A stretch of DNA of 64,000 nt from Limnanthes douglasii subsp. nivea (taxonomy: Eukaryota > Streptophyta > Magnoliopsida > Brassicales > Limnanthaceae), in NCBI GenBank assembly GCA_036936605.1, contig JAUPFV010000002.1:221991046-222055045 (forward strand), read 5' to 3'. The notes beneath the pieces were generated by a model that saw only the letters and a list, made by a program, of their open reading frames with translations, had not been told where the DNA came from and ran no database searches. Of the stretch, positions 23,130 to 33,509 are shown in pieces (position 1 is the stretch's first letter; every line of letters starts with the position of its first letter). Made by a program: the position numbers and the translations under genes.

Positions 23130-24277
23130 AGCTAAGTATTATTCTTTTGATAGTATCATATACCAGAAAAGCGCGACCATACCATTATTGCGCTGTTTGG
23201 ATTATACAGAAGCTACCACAGTTATCCATGATCTACACTCTAACGATGTTGGATCACACTGCGGTCACCAAAGCCTTATCCGCTGATTTCTACACGTCGG
23301 GTACTACTGGCCTGAATTGGTTGCGGATGCAGAGAAAATTGTACAACAATACTATACTTGTCAGCAATATGCTAACATTGGACATCTACATAGCATGCTC
23401 ATGGTTGTAAACCGCATTCCTTGTTCGTTCGACAAATGGGGCATTTACCTCGTAGGATGTCTTCTCATGGCCACATGGAAAAGGAAGTTCCTAGTGGTAG
23501 TCGTTGATTATTTCACCAAATGGGTGGAAGCCAAGGCACTATATAGGACTAGATCTCAGATAATATGCAACTTCATACATCATCAAATTTTAACTCATAT
23601 TGGGATCCCCCATATTTTGATGACAAACAATGGACCTCAATTTCAAAACTCGGTACTCACCACCTTTTGAAAATGTTTTGGCATCACCCAACACTTCTCT
23701 ACACCATACTACCCGTAAGAAAACGGGAAAGTGGAAGTCACCAATCACACTATCCTTGATAGCATAAAGAAGAATCTTGAAAGAGCAAATGGTAACTGGC
23801 CAAACAAGTTAGCAGAGGTGTTATGGGGTTATCGCACCACTCCTCACATCGCAACAAATGAAACACAATTTGACCTAGTTTATGGGTCTGAGGCTATGGT
23901 ACCTGTATAAATTATAATCCCGAGTCACTGAATTGTGAATTAATCAGAGGATGCCAATGAGGTTGGTCAAGCCATAGACGTGACCTAATATAAGAAAGAC
24001 AAGATAAAGCGTGAGTACGAGAAGAGCATTACAAAAGCTTGATGCGAGGGAATTTTAACTCCAAACTTCGACCTCGCAAGCTTCAAATTAAAGACCTTGT
24101 CATTAGAAAGGTATTTCAAGGAGCATGAGATAAAACGGCAGGAAAACTAGGACCCACCTCGGAAGGACCCTACATAATCATATCTAAGGGCTATCAAGGT
24201 ACATTTGGTCTCGCCGATCAAGATGGCCTCGCACTCAAGCATCCTTTGAACATTAGTAAGCTTAAGTTATATCATTG
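23130..24277 (+). pseudogene. G1 integrase
   Basis: The zinc-binding region reads VIHDLHSNDVGSHCGHQSLI (about 23221-23280) with C-x2-C near 23360. In the core the three catalytic positions read Y (GIYLVG, 23440-23457, normally D), N (TNNGPQF, 23623-23643, normally D) and E (KVEVTN, near 23735). Two of three DDE residues are therefore lost. LWGYRTTPH and YGSEAMVP follow. The product ends SKLKLYH at a TGA at 24275-24277. Stops occur at about 23668 and 23716. Confidence 0.85.
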
Positions 24278-25356
24278 AGCAATGTAATGCACAAATGCGT
24301 TGTTTTTCCCTTCTGATGGTTTGGAGGGTTTTTTTAATGAGACATCTACTTATTTTCTCCAATTAATGAAATTTTTATTGTTTTCGCCACTCGAATGTGT
24401 CTTTTTATACTTGTTCCTTATAACTTCCCGAAAAGGGTCACTGACCATGCTTACGGGCTACGCAATAGAGGCTATACTCAAGTGATGTACCTACGGGATA
24501 GGGATAGAGAAAGAGGAAAAAACCGAAGATTTCACATAGTGCTTTTTTTTATCGAAAAAGAAATCTGATTTAATTTGAATTTATTTCGTACCCTTCACTC
24601 AACGAGAAAATAGGTCAGATTCTATAGGATCAAACCCTTCATTCCGTTAATACCATATCATAGTTGGGTCGGAATGCGTGTGATGGTTCGAGAGTGGTTT
24701 TAAATATTCTTCGCATCCCTTCAAAGAAAATTTTGTCCCGCGAGACTAAGTTAGTGGTCGAGTCGTTTTTGGTAATTGACACTCGTCACTAGACGCGCAT
24801 GTAGTTGTAGTTAACTCGTCGCTACTTTTATCTTAAGAATAAGGAAGGCCTACGAGCTCTCTGTTTGGAGACAAAACAACTTCTGAAGCGTATGAAAGCT
24901 AGTGGTTTTTTGAGGAAATACCGTTTTATCAATAAAATAGAATAAACAAGCTTGTTTGGCAGACTAGAAGATAAAGGCAAGCAGCAACATAGAATGCCTT
25001 GACCTGCTCGCTGGGGCTGTGCCATTTTAGGCAAGATCTAAAATAAACTATAACGAACAACATAATTGGCTATGCCTTTTTAAGGCCACGTAAGTGGTCA
25101 TACTGTGCACAATACCACACTATGGTATTATACATGTGAACTACTCCAAGACCATTAACTTGCCTAAGCCAAGAAATGAGGCACACTAAGTTCGATCTTC
25201 AAGGACAATTAACTCAAAAACTATAAGTATAAATACACACATTTCACCCAAATATCAACCAAGAAACAACAAATTAACTAAGTCAAGCAATATATTACAA
25301 TAAGCGAATAATCATCTGCAAATATCTTTCAAATAAAATAAATTACGAGTCCACAT
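24278..25356. other. G1 spacer between pol and antisense gene
   Basis: About 1.08 kb between two convergent genes. No coding signal. It would hold both 3' ends and polyadenylation signals. Confidence 0.6.
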
Positions 25357-26094
25357 GATTCATGTCATCCATATCTGAGCGGGACTCGCACCTGTCGGTT
25401 TAACTGGTGTCTTCACAACAACGACATCAACCATACCCGTCAAGCCAGTCTTTCTTTTTTTGTGCACAACCAATAATTTCTGATGGAGTCTTAGATTAAT
25501 ACTCAGATTTAACGCAACAAGTTTAGCCACAAGATTCATCTTATATTTCTGGATAATGCCCATGGCCACCTCCATTACTTGGGATTCCTGCTCCTCTAAA
25601 TCCACCTCATCTTGCCTCTTCAAAGCAGCACACTCACCTTTTTTCTCATTCAACAAAATCTCCAACTACATTTTCAGCTCCACTACCTCCACTGTCAGGC
25701 CTGCGATCTTCTCAGTTGGCTTTTGCACCCTTTCGGCTTGTTTTACATTCTGATCCAATAGCTTTGAATTTTGGGTTATTATCGTATCTTTCTTCTTCAG
25801 TAGATCGTTATTCTGAGATGAGAAAAAAGTATTTCTACTAACATCTTCCAAACTTCTCTTACGAATGGCATCCCTCTCATCACAAGTCCCAAGAAAATAC
25901 CGATGAAGATCATCGTTCTCCTTTAAGCCCATACCTAATCATTGTTTCGTCGAGCCGTACACATTCTTGAATCAAGCCAACTTGGTCGTTAAACCTTGAA
26001 TCGAGCCAAACAACAACGGGTCTGGCTTCCACTTCTCTATCAAAGAATAATCGACCAATGATATCCGACGATAAGCAAGGGTGTGTGAGTTATA

Positions 26095-26174
26095 CTGAAC
26101 CGGCACCCCCCATATAGTATTGCTAAAAATAACTTTAATTATTCCAATGATATCAAAACAAAAGGAGAACAAAC
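26095..26174 (-). other. Predicted second coding intron of G1 antisense gene (80 bp)
   Basis: Donor ATCAAG|GTTTGT at 26174; acceptor GGTTCAG at 26095. Splicing is phase 0 and joins LELAIK to YNSHTLAYRR. The G4 homologue reads ..ELTIE at a GTAAGG donor (57751). Confidence 0.55.
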
Positions 26175-27182
26175 CTTGATAGCTAATTCCAACTGTCATT
26201 GCAAAATTGCTGACATCAGCATCATATCATAAAATGATAAATCACCACTATGGCGGAGCTGATCCATCATAACCTATGAAGCTCTTTGCATCACCAGTTT
26301 TAGAGAGGGAACTTCCTCAAATACTCTACCAGCCCTTTCAGCTTCACTACTTTACCTTTTTAGGAGCAGATTATCGACCAACACAATGTTCACAAAGGAG
26401 GATCCTGACCCCAACCCATTGACAAATTCCTTCATCCGCTGCACCACTCCCTTAGGGATTGCCTTTTTCTTTTCCTTTCCCTCGTTTTGAAGAATGGCCA
26501 TGTTTAGCTCTTGGACCTTTCAAGCCTCTCTAACCACTTCTACCTCAGGACCTTTGGCCACATATGTCAGTCGCTCCGCTACTAGGGGTTGTCCACCTGC
26601 AGTATCCCCTAACATGCTATCGATCTCCTCTTCATCTACCAGCATCATCTTCCTTTGGGAAAAAAAGCATTGCATTGATCACCATCTTTCTCTTCTTCGT
26701 CGAAGGACAATCGTTCACATCCTCTGCATTTTTTTCACGAGCACGCAAGCCCTATTCTCTTTGTTCATCTCCCTTGGAAACCTCGACCAACGCCCCCACA
26801 GGCCGTTGACCCACTACCTCTTCAACATTGTCCTCTCCCTCAGGGGTAGATGACAACCCACTAGCCTCTCTTGCCTTTCTCCCTTGAGGCACCGAAAATC
26901 CGATGTCGGTGTTGTTTTGTTCCTCATGCCTCTGCTCCATGAGAGCACACAGTCTCTTTAGTGATGTCACATCGCCACTTCTAACTATAATTACCATGCC
27001 GTCCCCTAAAATCTTCAGCTCAGGCACTCACCAAAGTCTCGATTTCAAATAATTAATGGGGCAGAATACTTGTGTACGATCGAGTCCCCAAACACTGTTG
27101 GCAGTAGCGGCTAACTCTGTTAAGGGATTCACCGAACCCTTAGGTCTCCCCTCCTTGCACCACTCTTGGTATTTACCTTTAC

Positions 27183-27263
27183 CTGCAAAAACCCAGTGAT
27201 AAAATTACAACATAATACAACTACAACATAATAAAAAATCTACGCAACTACTAATCATCTTAC
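27183..27263 (-). other. Predicted coding intron of G1 antisense gene (81 bp)
   Basis: Donor AAGT|GTAAGA at 27263; acceptor TTTTTGCAG at 27183. Splicing joins WKVK to CKGKYQEW (phase 1). The position is equivalent to the introns at 56618-56701 (G4) and 41681-41764 (G2). Confidence 0.7.
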
Positions 27264-27857
27264 ACTTAACCTTCCAACGTCTCTCTAGTTGTAAATTTAT
27301 AGAAGAATTTTCATGCTCCCAAATCCCAGAAATATATAGAAACCTATGTTTCTAGTTCTTGTCAAAGGTCGGCAGTTCAACAATATGCCTGGCCCCAGTT
27401 AGCTGCAAGTAAAATAAAGGTGAACGCGCTAAGTTGGAAATGTTTATTGCTACTAAAATCTCACCTAGGAAGATGAGTATGTGAAACAATTTCACTATGT
27501 TTAACAACGTCTTCCAACCATTCGTTGTAAGCTACGTAGGGCATATCTTAACAAAACTGAAAAAATCCCTAATCAACGGAGGCACGGGGAGACGCAGACC
27601 CCAGTCAAAGACAGTGGTGTAAAGACATGCGTCTCCTTGCTTAGTGGTATAAGGTTGATCTCATGCACAAGGCACCCTGATCGTCACATCATCAGGCACT
27701 CCATACCTAACCCTAAGTGATCCATTGGTTAAATAACCATATTTAAGTGTTATTTTAGCAAAATACTCCTACAAAAATTAGGAAATTTCATAATCTGAAT
27801 CGCCAATTACAACAGTCTTCTTCTTCGTATTTTTCTAGCGCACCATGGTTTGACAGA

Positions 27858-28065
27858 CTGCAATGACACAAGAACGGTCGTAAGAATTAAGGTATTATCC
27901 TATTCTACGATGATTCAGATTCACTGTCAAGGTAGCCCATCTATAGCAAAACATCTCAAGATCAAACTCACATATAAGTTTAGCACATCCTATCGCTACA
28001 AAACACGTTAATTCTCCAATAAAAAACAACCCGAATAATAGATAATTCAAAACACAGCAACATAC
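27858..28065 (-). other. Predicted 5'UTR intron of G1 antisense gene (208 bp)
   Basis: Donor TAG|GTATGT at 28065; acceptor TCATTGCAG at 27858, followed by 11 bases and the ATG. G4 has the same arrangement (55860-56040). Confidence 0.65.
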
Positions 28066-28289
28066 CTACAAAGTGAAAACTCTATGGATCCTCTTTATCG
28101 AATACGAAATACTTAGTAATGTACCAGTAAAAATTGAAGCTTTTTGGGATTTTCTCTGCAAATAACAAAGCACTAAGTTTTTAAAGAGAACATTATCAAA
28201 TGAATTGTGAAATCTTTCTTAAATCTATCTTCAATTTCAAGCCACGTGGACCAGCAATTCAACCGTCAAAATTCACTTGTTTCAAGACA

Positions 28290-28420
28290 CACCATTTATC
28301 GAAAGATTAAACGCCATTATATAATTTTTTAAATTTAACTGTGAGAATATCAAAACCCTTAATACACGCTTTACATCATGCGCTATCACGTCAAAAAACC
28401 TGCCACGTCATCCAAACACA
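28290..28420 (-). promoter_or_regulatory. Candidate promoter of G1 antisense gene
   Basis: On the minus strand TTATATAA (28324-28317) lies about 250 bases before the intron donor. Upstream are two ACGT-core elements, GGATGACGTGGC (28413-28402) and TTGACGTGAT (28395-28386), of the kind bound by plant bZIP factors. Prediction only. Confidence 0.4.
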
Positions 28421-28490
28421 TCTTGCTTTACATTAAATATAATCAAAAACATTATTTCATCTACCAACTGTTACCTAGTTGATCAATGGA

Positions 28491-28502
28491 CTAGGGGGGC
28501 CC
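28491..28502 (+). other. G1 polypurine tract
   Basis: CTAGGGGGGCCC directly before the 3' LTR start TGATAAGG. G2 and G4 have closely similar CTAGGGGG tracts. Confidence 0.8.
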
Positions 28503-28973
28503 TGATAAGGTTGGTAATATCTATAGATATATCATAAGAAAGATGTGAACAAAGATTAAAGTTGGATTGATCCAATCAAAACAAGCAGGAAAAGTCTAAC
28601 CTAATATAAAGTCGAGCAGTCACAAAGACGGAAAACGTCTTAGGCACAAACTAAATCGCACTCGGAAAAGAAAACAGATACAAAACAAGGATGAGCCGAG
28701 AAAAGACGATACGAACCTAAGAGATCCCGAACGAATAAAGCAAATAAGGTCGAGCGGAGCTGACATGAGCCCGAGTAGAGTCAAGCCAAAGCAGAGCCGA
28801 GCCGAGCCCAGTCCAAAGAGGATCAATTCATAACAGAGTCGAGCAGAAGTAAGCTCTAGAAGAACCAGGTAGATACTTCGACCGAGCATATGGTATTCTA
28901 TATATTAATGGTGCGGTCGTCTCAATTACGCATTAGGAATAATAGAAATGAAGATTATTAATAAAGTCAAATA
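28503..28973 (+). repeat. G1 3' LTR
   Basis: TGATAAGG start, aligned with the 5' LTR to near 28973. The last two bases are TA rather than CA. Flanks (ATATT left, AATTT right) are not a convincing target-site duplication. Confidence 0.8.
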
Positions 28974-29149
28974 AATTTATGGGTCAACCTAGGTAGACAA
29001 TACACCCGTAGTGATGACCGCCAATTTAGGATCTACGTGCAACACCAATAGGGCCACGTAAACAATGATCATACTGTAACTGCTATAAACAATATAAATA
29101 TTGGATCTTTAACACATCATTGTATCTTCTTCTCGAATCAATAAAAAAT

Positions 29150-29800
29150 GACTACTTTGGAAAATATTTGTTAGGGTTTCTCGTTAACAATAGGTTGTCC
29201 TTTAATTTCAGTAGTCCAATTATGCTCAACTATATTAAGAAAATCTTAGTGTTGTACCCACTTATTTTGAGATTTAAAAGAAGCCTTCATCAATCTATGA
29301 CTCTCCTCTATTGAGATATAAATAAGAGTATTATCTGAGCATGTTCTAGGCATGTACTTTACCCTAGTTTCTTCAAAGTAATAATCCCAAGAAGCGTCAA
29401 ATAACATCATGTCTAACGTCTTTCAGATCATGTTATTAGACCATATATATTTAGTTCATATGTAGCCTTCATGCTCTATATAACAAACTGAAATGGTATT
29501 ATTGAAATCTTCTAGACTTTTTAAACATAAAGAAGAACATGAAAGTTGTTCATGACCAGATGAGATGACATTAAAGTCTCCCATCACAAACTACTGATCT
29601 GAATTATCAAGTAACTTGAATTGCAGAAATCTATTTGTAAGGAAACTTTTATTAAAATGTGTCTTGTGTCCTAAGTAACAATATTTATTTCACCTGTAAA
29701 CTTAAAAGAGTCTAAAAATTCTAAATATAGTTTAATTGATTTGTTTAGCGTTAGTAAACTTTCCAACTAGGATAAATTTTGTTGATTATAGTAGTTTCTC
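29150..29800 (-). pseudogene. LINE endonuclease fragment
   Basis: The minus strand reads MGDFNVISSGHE (29584-29549), the catalytic GDFN block of the APE-type endonuclease of plant L1 LINEs. Then follow IWSNNMI-x-KTLDMMLFDASW (TWSN..+R+DR block) and MPRTCSDNTLI (the SDH block, with H replaced by N). The usual order is kept with several stops. No RT region is attached. Confidence 0.7.
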
Positions 29801-29873
29801 CTTGTCTTTTGAAGTAAACTGTAAGGCTATATTATCTCATCTTTCTTGAATCCTATAATGTTCAAGAATAGGT

Positions 29874-29898
29874 TATATATATATATATATATATATAT
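29874..29898. repeat. (TA)n microsatellite
   Basis: Uninterrupted TA repeats. Confidence 0.95.
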
Positions 29899-29899
29899 G

Positions 29900-30680
29900 A
29901 TCTTTCATCATTGTTTGACAAATTAAAGATAAAATTGTTACTTAATTCAAAATTTTAAATGTTACAAAATCGAATCGATCATTTGTTATTTTGATTGCTT
30001 CTTCCATTTTTTTGGCGGGAGAGGATACTTTCAACCTTGTTCTTGTCATGTTCTTTTTGAAAGCTCTGCTACTTTTGTAGATCATGTCTTATGATGAATA
30101 AATCGTATTTATTATGGATAATGCTTGTTGCAACTCTCAAACAATTTCTAAATCTATGTTAATCATGTAGAGGCAAGGAGCCAAATTCTATATCTTGGCT
30201 TGACTACAAAGAATCAAAACTCTCGTGTTGAATCCTTCTAAGAACCTTGAGTCCCTAATCACTACCACTCTTGATTTTCATTTAAAATTCATAACCTAAA
30301 ATATGAAAAATTATTATAAACAAAATCATTAAAAATTTATTAAAATTCTAATAAATGACGCTCAAACCTCAAAAAAAAAAAATCAATATAAGAAATATGA
30401 GTAGGTTTAAAAATTATTACTAAATAAAAAGAAACGTTTCGATGATAGTAACCAAAATATTACTAAATAAAAAAATAGTTTCTGTCTTTACATAATTTAA
30501 GATTCCAACCATTTTTACTACTAGTACTAACAATAAACTAATGAAGACTGTAAAAATGGATAAAGATGGGCATTATTAAATATAAACTAATAAACGTTAT
30601 AAAGATGGCTATTAAATATTTGGTAACGGATGCCAAAAGTACCTGTTACCAAAACTTGAGTAATAATAATAGTAATAATT
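29900..30680. other. AT-rich upstream region of the peptide gene
   Basis: No coding signal. 5' part may be further LINE debris. Confidence 0.4.
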
Positions 30681-30686
30681 ATAATC

Positions 30687-30694
30687 TATATAAA
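30687..30694 (+). promoter_or_regulatory. TATA box of the cysteine-rich peptide gene
   Basis: TATATAAA, about 100 bases before the ATG. This leaves a 5'UTR of about 65-70 bases for a start some 30 bases downstream. Confidence 0.6.
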
Positions 30695-30790
30695 CTAAGC
30701 AACTTAAGCCCAAACCATACAAAACCTAATAGATCTTAAGCTTTCCATACATCGATCACTTTTGTTGTGAGAATTGAGAAAAATATAACC

Positions 30791-31131
30791 ATGAAGAATT
30801 ACGCAATTTGTATGGTTTTGGTTTGTATTATGTTTGGAAATCTTTTTCATTCGGGTCAATGTAAGTGTTTTTATATTTTATTATTGAGTTGAGGTTTAAG
30901 TATTTATATGCTTCTACTAAGAGATGATTATAATAAATAATTAGAATTATTGTGTTTGTTAAATTTAAATTAGGTGCTACCGGCGGTGTTGTTGGAAGCG
31001 AAAGCTCATCATCGAATGCTGCTTGTACTGCAAGCACATGCGATGGTGGTATCCCGTGTTGGTGCTGCGGTACTAGATCTCCTCAATTCTGTGCTTTGTC
31101 TGAGGCGGTATGCAAGCAAGAGTGTCATTAA
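30791..31131 (+). CDS. Small secreted cysteine-rich peptide (ESF1/MEG-like), two exons
   Basis: Exons 30791-30860 and 30974-31131 encode 75 residues with no stop or frameshift. Residues 1-23 are a signal peptide: a short basic start, then a hydrophobic core (CMVLVCIMFGNLF), then HSGQ. The mature part is Ser/Gly-rich and then has cysteines at 41, 46, 52, 54, 55, 63, 70 and 74: C-x4-C-x5-C-W-C-C-x7-C-x6-C-x3-C. Cys24 is split by the intron. This eight-cysteine pattern with a C-aromatic-C-C motif resembles the plant Embryo Surrounding Factor 1 / maternally expressed gene peptides, which signal from endosperm to embryo; other LCR-type peptides are possible. TATA box, intron and AATAAA are in place, so it is probably a live host gene. 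It is the only one seen here. Confidence 0.8.
30861..30973 (+). other. Intron of the cysteine-rich peptide gene (113 bp)
   Basis: CAAT|GTAAGTG donor, AAATTAG acceptor, AT-rich. Phase 1; it interrupts a Cys codon just after the signal peptide, a typical place in secreted cysteine-rich peptide genes. Confidence 0.85.
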
Positions 31132-31208
31132 ACATAATACTCAACCACCGCTGCTGTTCCTTTATCATTCATAAACACTTTTATAATAATATATGAAATC
31201 GTATTATC

Positions 31209-31214
31209 AATAAA
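31209..31214 (+). terminator. Polyadenylation signal
   Basis: AATAAA 78 bases after the stop codon, repeated in overlapping form (AATAAATAAA). Confidence 0.5.
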
Positions 31215-32178
31215 TAAATCTGGGTTATGTTTTATAAATAAATAGCAATTCAGTTTAATTATTGAATTTCTTTATCTTTTTAGCTTTTAAGAGTGTAGAT
31301 ATTTTGTTTATGATATATGATTAATGAATATCTAAAGTTTATCTTATTATCATATGGAAATCGCATACGAATCTATGATTAAAATAAGTTTGTGAAAAAA
31401 GAACAAAATTATTAAGAGAAATAATTTCTGTAAAATTCATAATCGACTACATTGAAAAAGAAAATGTTAGAATACATAGTTTTGTTTTGTAGCAGAATTA
31501 GAATCTGGATCACTACCCAAAGAGAAAATGTTAGATGGATAATGAATGATAGAAAAAAAATTAAACTTCAAAACAAATTTGGATTAAAATGTGTAAGATA
31601 AAATAAAAACGAACCTAAAAATATAATAAATTATGCATAAAAGAATTAGAGATTTGAAACTCATAATGAAAATTACATTTTTATATATTTTAGGTTGGAA
31701 AAATTATAATTTTTTTTTCCGAAAAAATTATGAGAAGACGAACTTTCATTAACCTAATAAATATAATATATAGCAAATTTATAAACATTTAATAGTTAGA
31801 GAAGTATCTTCGAGACTCTCTTTCAAAAATGAGATCACCACCGGCTTGTTGAAGAGGATAAAATTACAGCTGCATTTAGGGATGCTTTTCTCATCCAAAA
31901 TTTCATACTATAATATAGTATAGTAACAAGGAGGCAAGAAAGTAGTTGTAACGTGCTCAATGAGATTTTTGTCTTTCATATTTCAGTCCAACTATCTTTT
32001 TGAAACAGATAGTTTACAGTGCTTATTCTCTAGATACCGTCAAAGCCGACTCATGTTTCCACTCTACCAAAGAAGTCATTTGAGCAACTGTTTCATCCAA
32101 CCGTGAGTCACAGTTCGCTATGGAATCTCCTTCTCACCATCAAACACAAAACGGTCCATTTTGTCTACTAATAGTCGA

Positions 32179-32216
32179 CAAATCACGCGCCTATTGCCAA
32201 ATCACGCGCCTATTGC
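32179..32216. repeat. Perfect 19-bp tandem duplication
   Basis: Two identical 19-base units (CAAATCACGCGCCTATTGC). Confidence 0.95.
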
Positions 32217-32659
32217 CCTTAGATATAGGTATTTTTACGTGTTAATGACAAATCCTAAGAAGAATCTAATTGTGTAATAAATGTATTTAATTATTTCACT
32301 ATATACATTTACAATTTATTATATTATAGTTGATAAAATTATATTATATAATTATTAATACTAGTACCCGAGTTTTTTTATGACTAATAAAATTTAATAA
32401 TATTGTGCGAAAATTGAAAAAAAAATTAAAAAATTGATAATTCAAAAACAAAATTTAATAATATAATAAAATAGAATAAATAAATTATTAAAGCGCCAAA
32501 TTATAAAGTTAATAATTCAAATACAAATGTTACTTAATAATACTTTCAACAAAAATATGAAAATTATAAACTATAAGTAAATTGGAGTTATATTGTTTTT
32601 CATCAAAATTCTTACGCATATAAAACATAAGTAAATTGAAGTTATACTATTCTTTATTA

Positions 32660-32807
32660 GGTTCAAGGTGGATTCTTACCACATTGAAAAATAGATAAAT
32701 GTAATTGCAATATATTTTTATTATCTCAAATCGGGTTCAATGTGGATTATTACCGCATTGAAAAATAGATAAATGTAGTTGCAATATATTTTTATAATCT
32801 CAAATTT
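32660..32807. repeat. 74-bp tandem duplication
   Basis: Units 32660-32733 and 32734-32807 differ at only a few positions. Each contains CATTGAAAAATAGATAAATG. Confidence 0.9.
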
Positions 32808-33509
32808 ATTATTACAAACTTTATCTTTAGAATATGAAACTTTTACAAAGATACAAACTTTATATTTATTTCAAATATACAAAGTCTATTTTTAAGATCT
32901 CAAAACTTATTATTTCAAATATATAAATATATGAACTAATAACATTTTATCTAACTGAAACCTGAAATAATACTTGATAACTATTTTTCTAACTTATGTT
33001 TGCTTCATCTACATAATATAAGATTTTTGAAAATTTGTTGTTAAATTAAATCTGCGCAATTTCTTTAACATTCATCCATATATTTATATTGATAATGTAA
33101 CACAACTATATTAAATATTTAAATATTTGAAGCATAAAATACAGTCTTATCTAACTGCTACCACCATAATTTTACTTCTATATAGATTATCTAAACACTT
33201 TATCCTAAAAAAATACAGAACATAAGTATGCAGTTTATGGAATCAGAAAATAAAACAACAAAGGCCGAATAAGAATTTCAATTACGTTTAGCCAGAGTTG
33301 ATGGATGTAATTATTTATTCCTCTAATTATGCAACTGTGAAGCATTCAAAGAAGATGAAAATCTGTTTGCAATGATAGTTTATCATTTTGATTGCACATA
33401 AATAAAGTTAGTTCTCTTTGCAAACTGGGTGATGTTTAAGTTGTTTGGTGAAGAAAACTTTGCTTAGTATGTTTGATTGTTGTAGTCCCTAAAAAATATG
33501 AAGATATTG

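Larger units (their letters stand above)
25357..27846 (-). pseudogene. G1 antisense accessory gene (gypsy-type transposon domain + coiled coil)
   Basis: Runs opposite to gag-pol, between pol and the 3' LTR. ATG at 27846-27844 lies 11 bases after a splice acceptor. The domain near 27600-27340 reads LIRDFFSFVK, CPTQLTTNGWKTLL and WKHRFLYISGIWE; this matches what I know of the Pfam family of putative gypsy-type transposon proteins (Transposase_28). A second part contains YQEWCKEG and VPELKILGDG. The third exon begins YNSHTLAYRRISL, LIEKWKPD and then a long coiled coil (25932-25500) rich in K, E, L and Q. Predicted introns are listed separately. A stop at codon 4 (TAG) and others inside show that it is inactive. 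The function is unknown. G2 and G4 carry homologues. Confidence 0.75.
18498..28973 (+). mobile_element. G1: near-complete Tat-like Ty3/Gypsy retrotransposon with antisense gene
   Basis: Two LTRs (18498-18961 and 28503-28973, roughly 85% alike by eye) enclose gag, protease, RT, RNase H, a second RNase H and integrase on the plus strand, then a spacer, then a gene on the minus strand, then a polypurine tract. RT before integrase defines Gypsy; the second RNase H and the antisense accessory gene are features of the Tat lineage. The element is inactive: stops and frameshifts occur in every gene, and key catalytic residues are lost in RT and integrase. Confidence 0.85.
31300..33500. other. AT-rich intergenic DNA
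   Basis: No gene recognised. 31800-32220 is less AT-rich and could be an old coding or transposon piece on the minus strand, but shows no identifiable motif. Confidence 0.45.

Noticed and set aside
26494..26853. Plus-strand frame of 119 codons in G1
   Set aside because: Shadow of the minus-strand accessory gene; Ser-rich without a domain.
18493..28978. Target-site duplication for G1 (ATATT/AATTT)
   Set aside because: Only three of five bases match and the 3' LTR end is itself uncertain.
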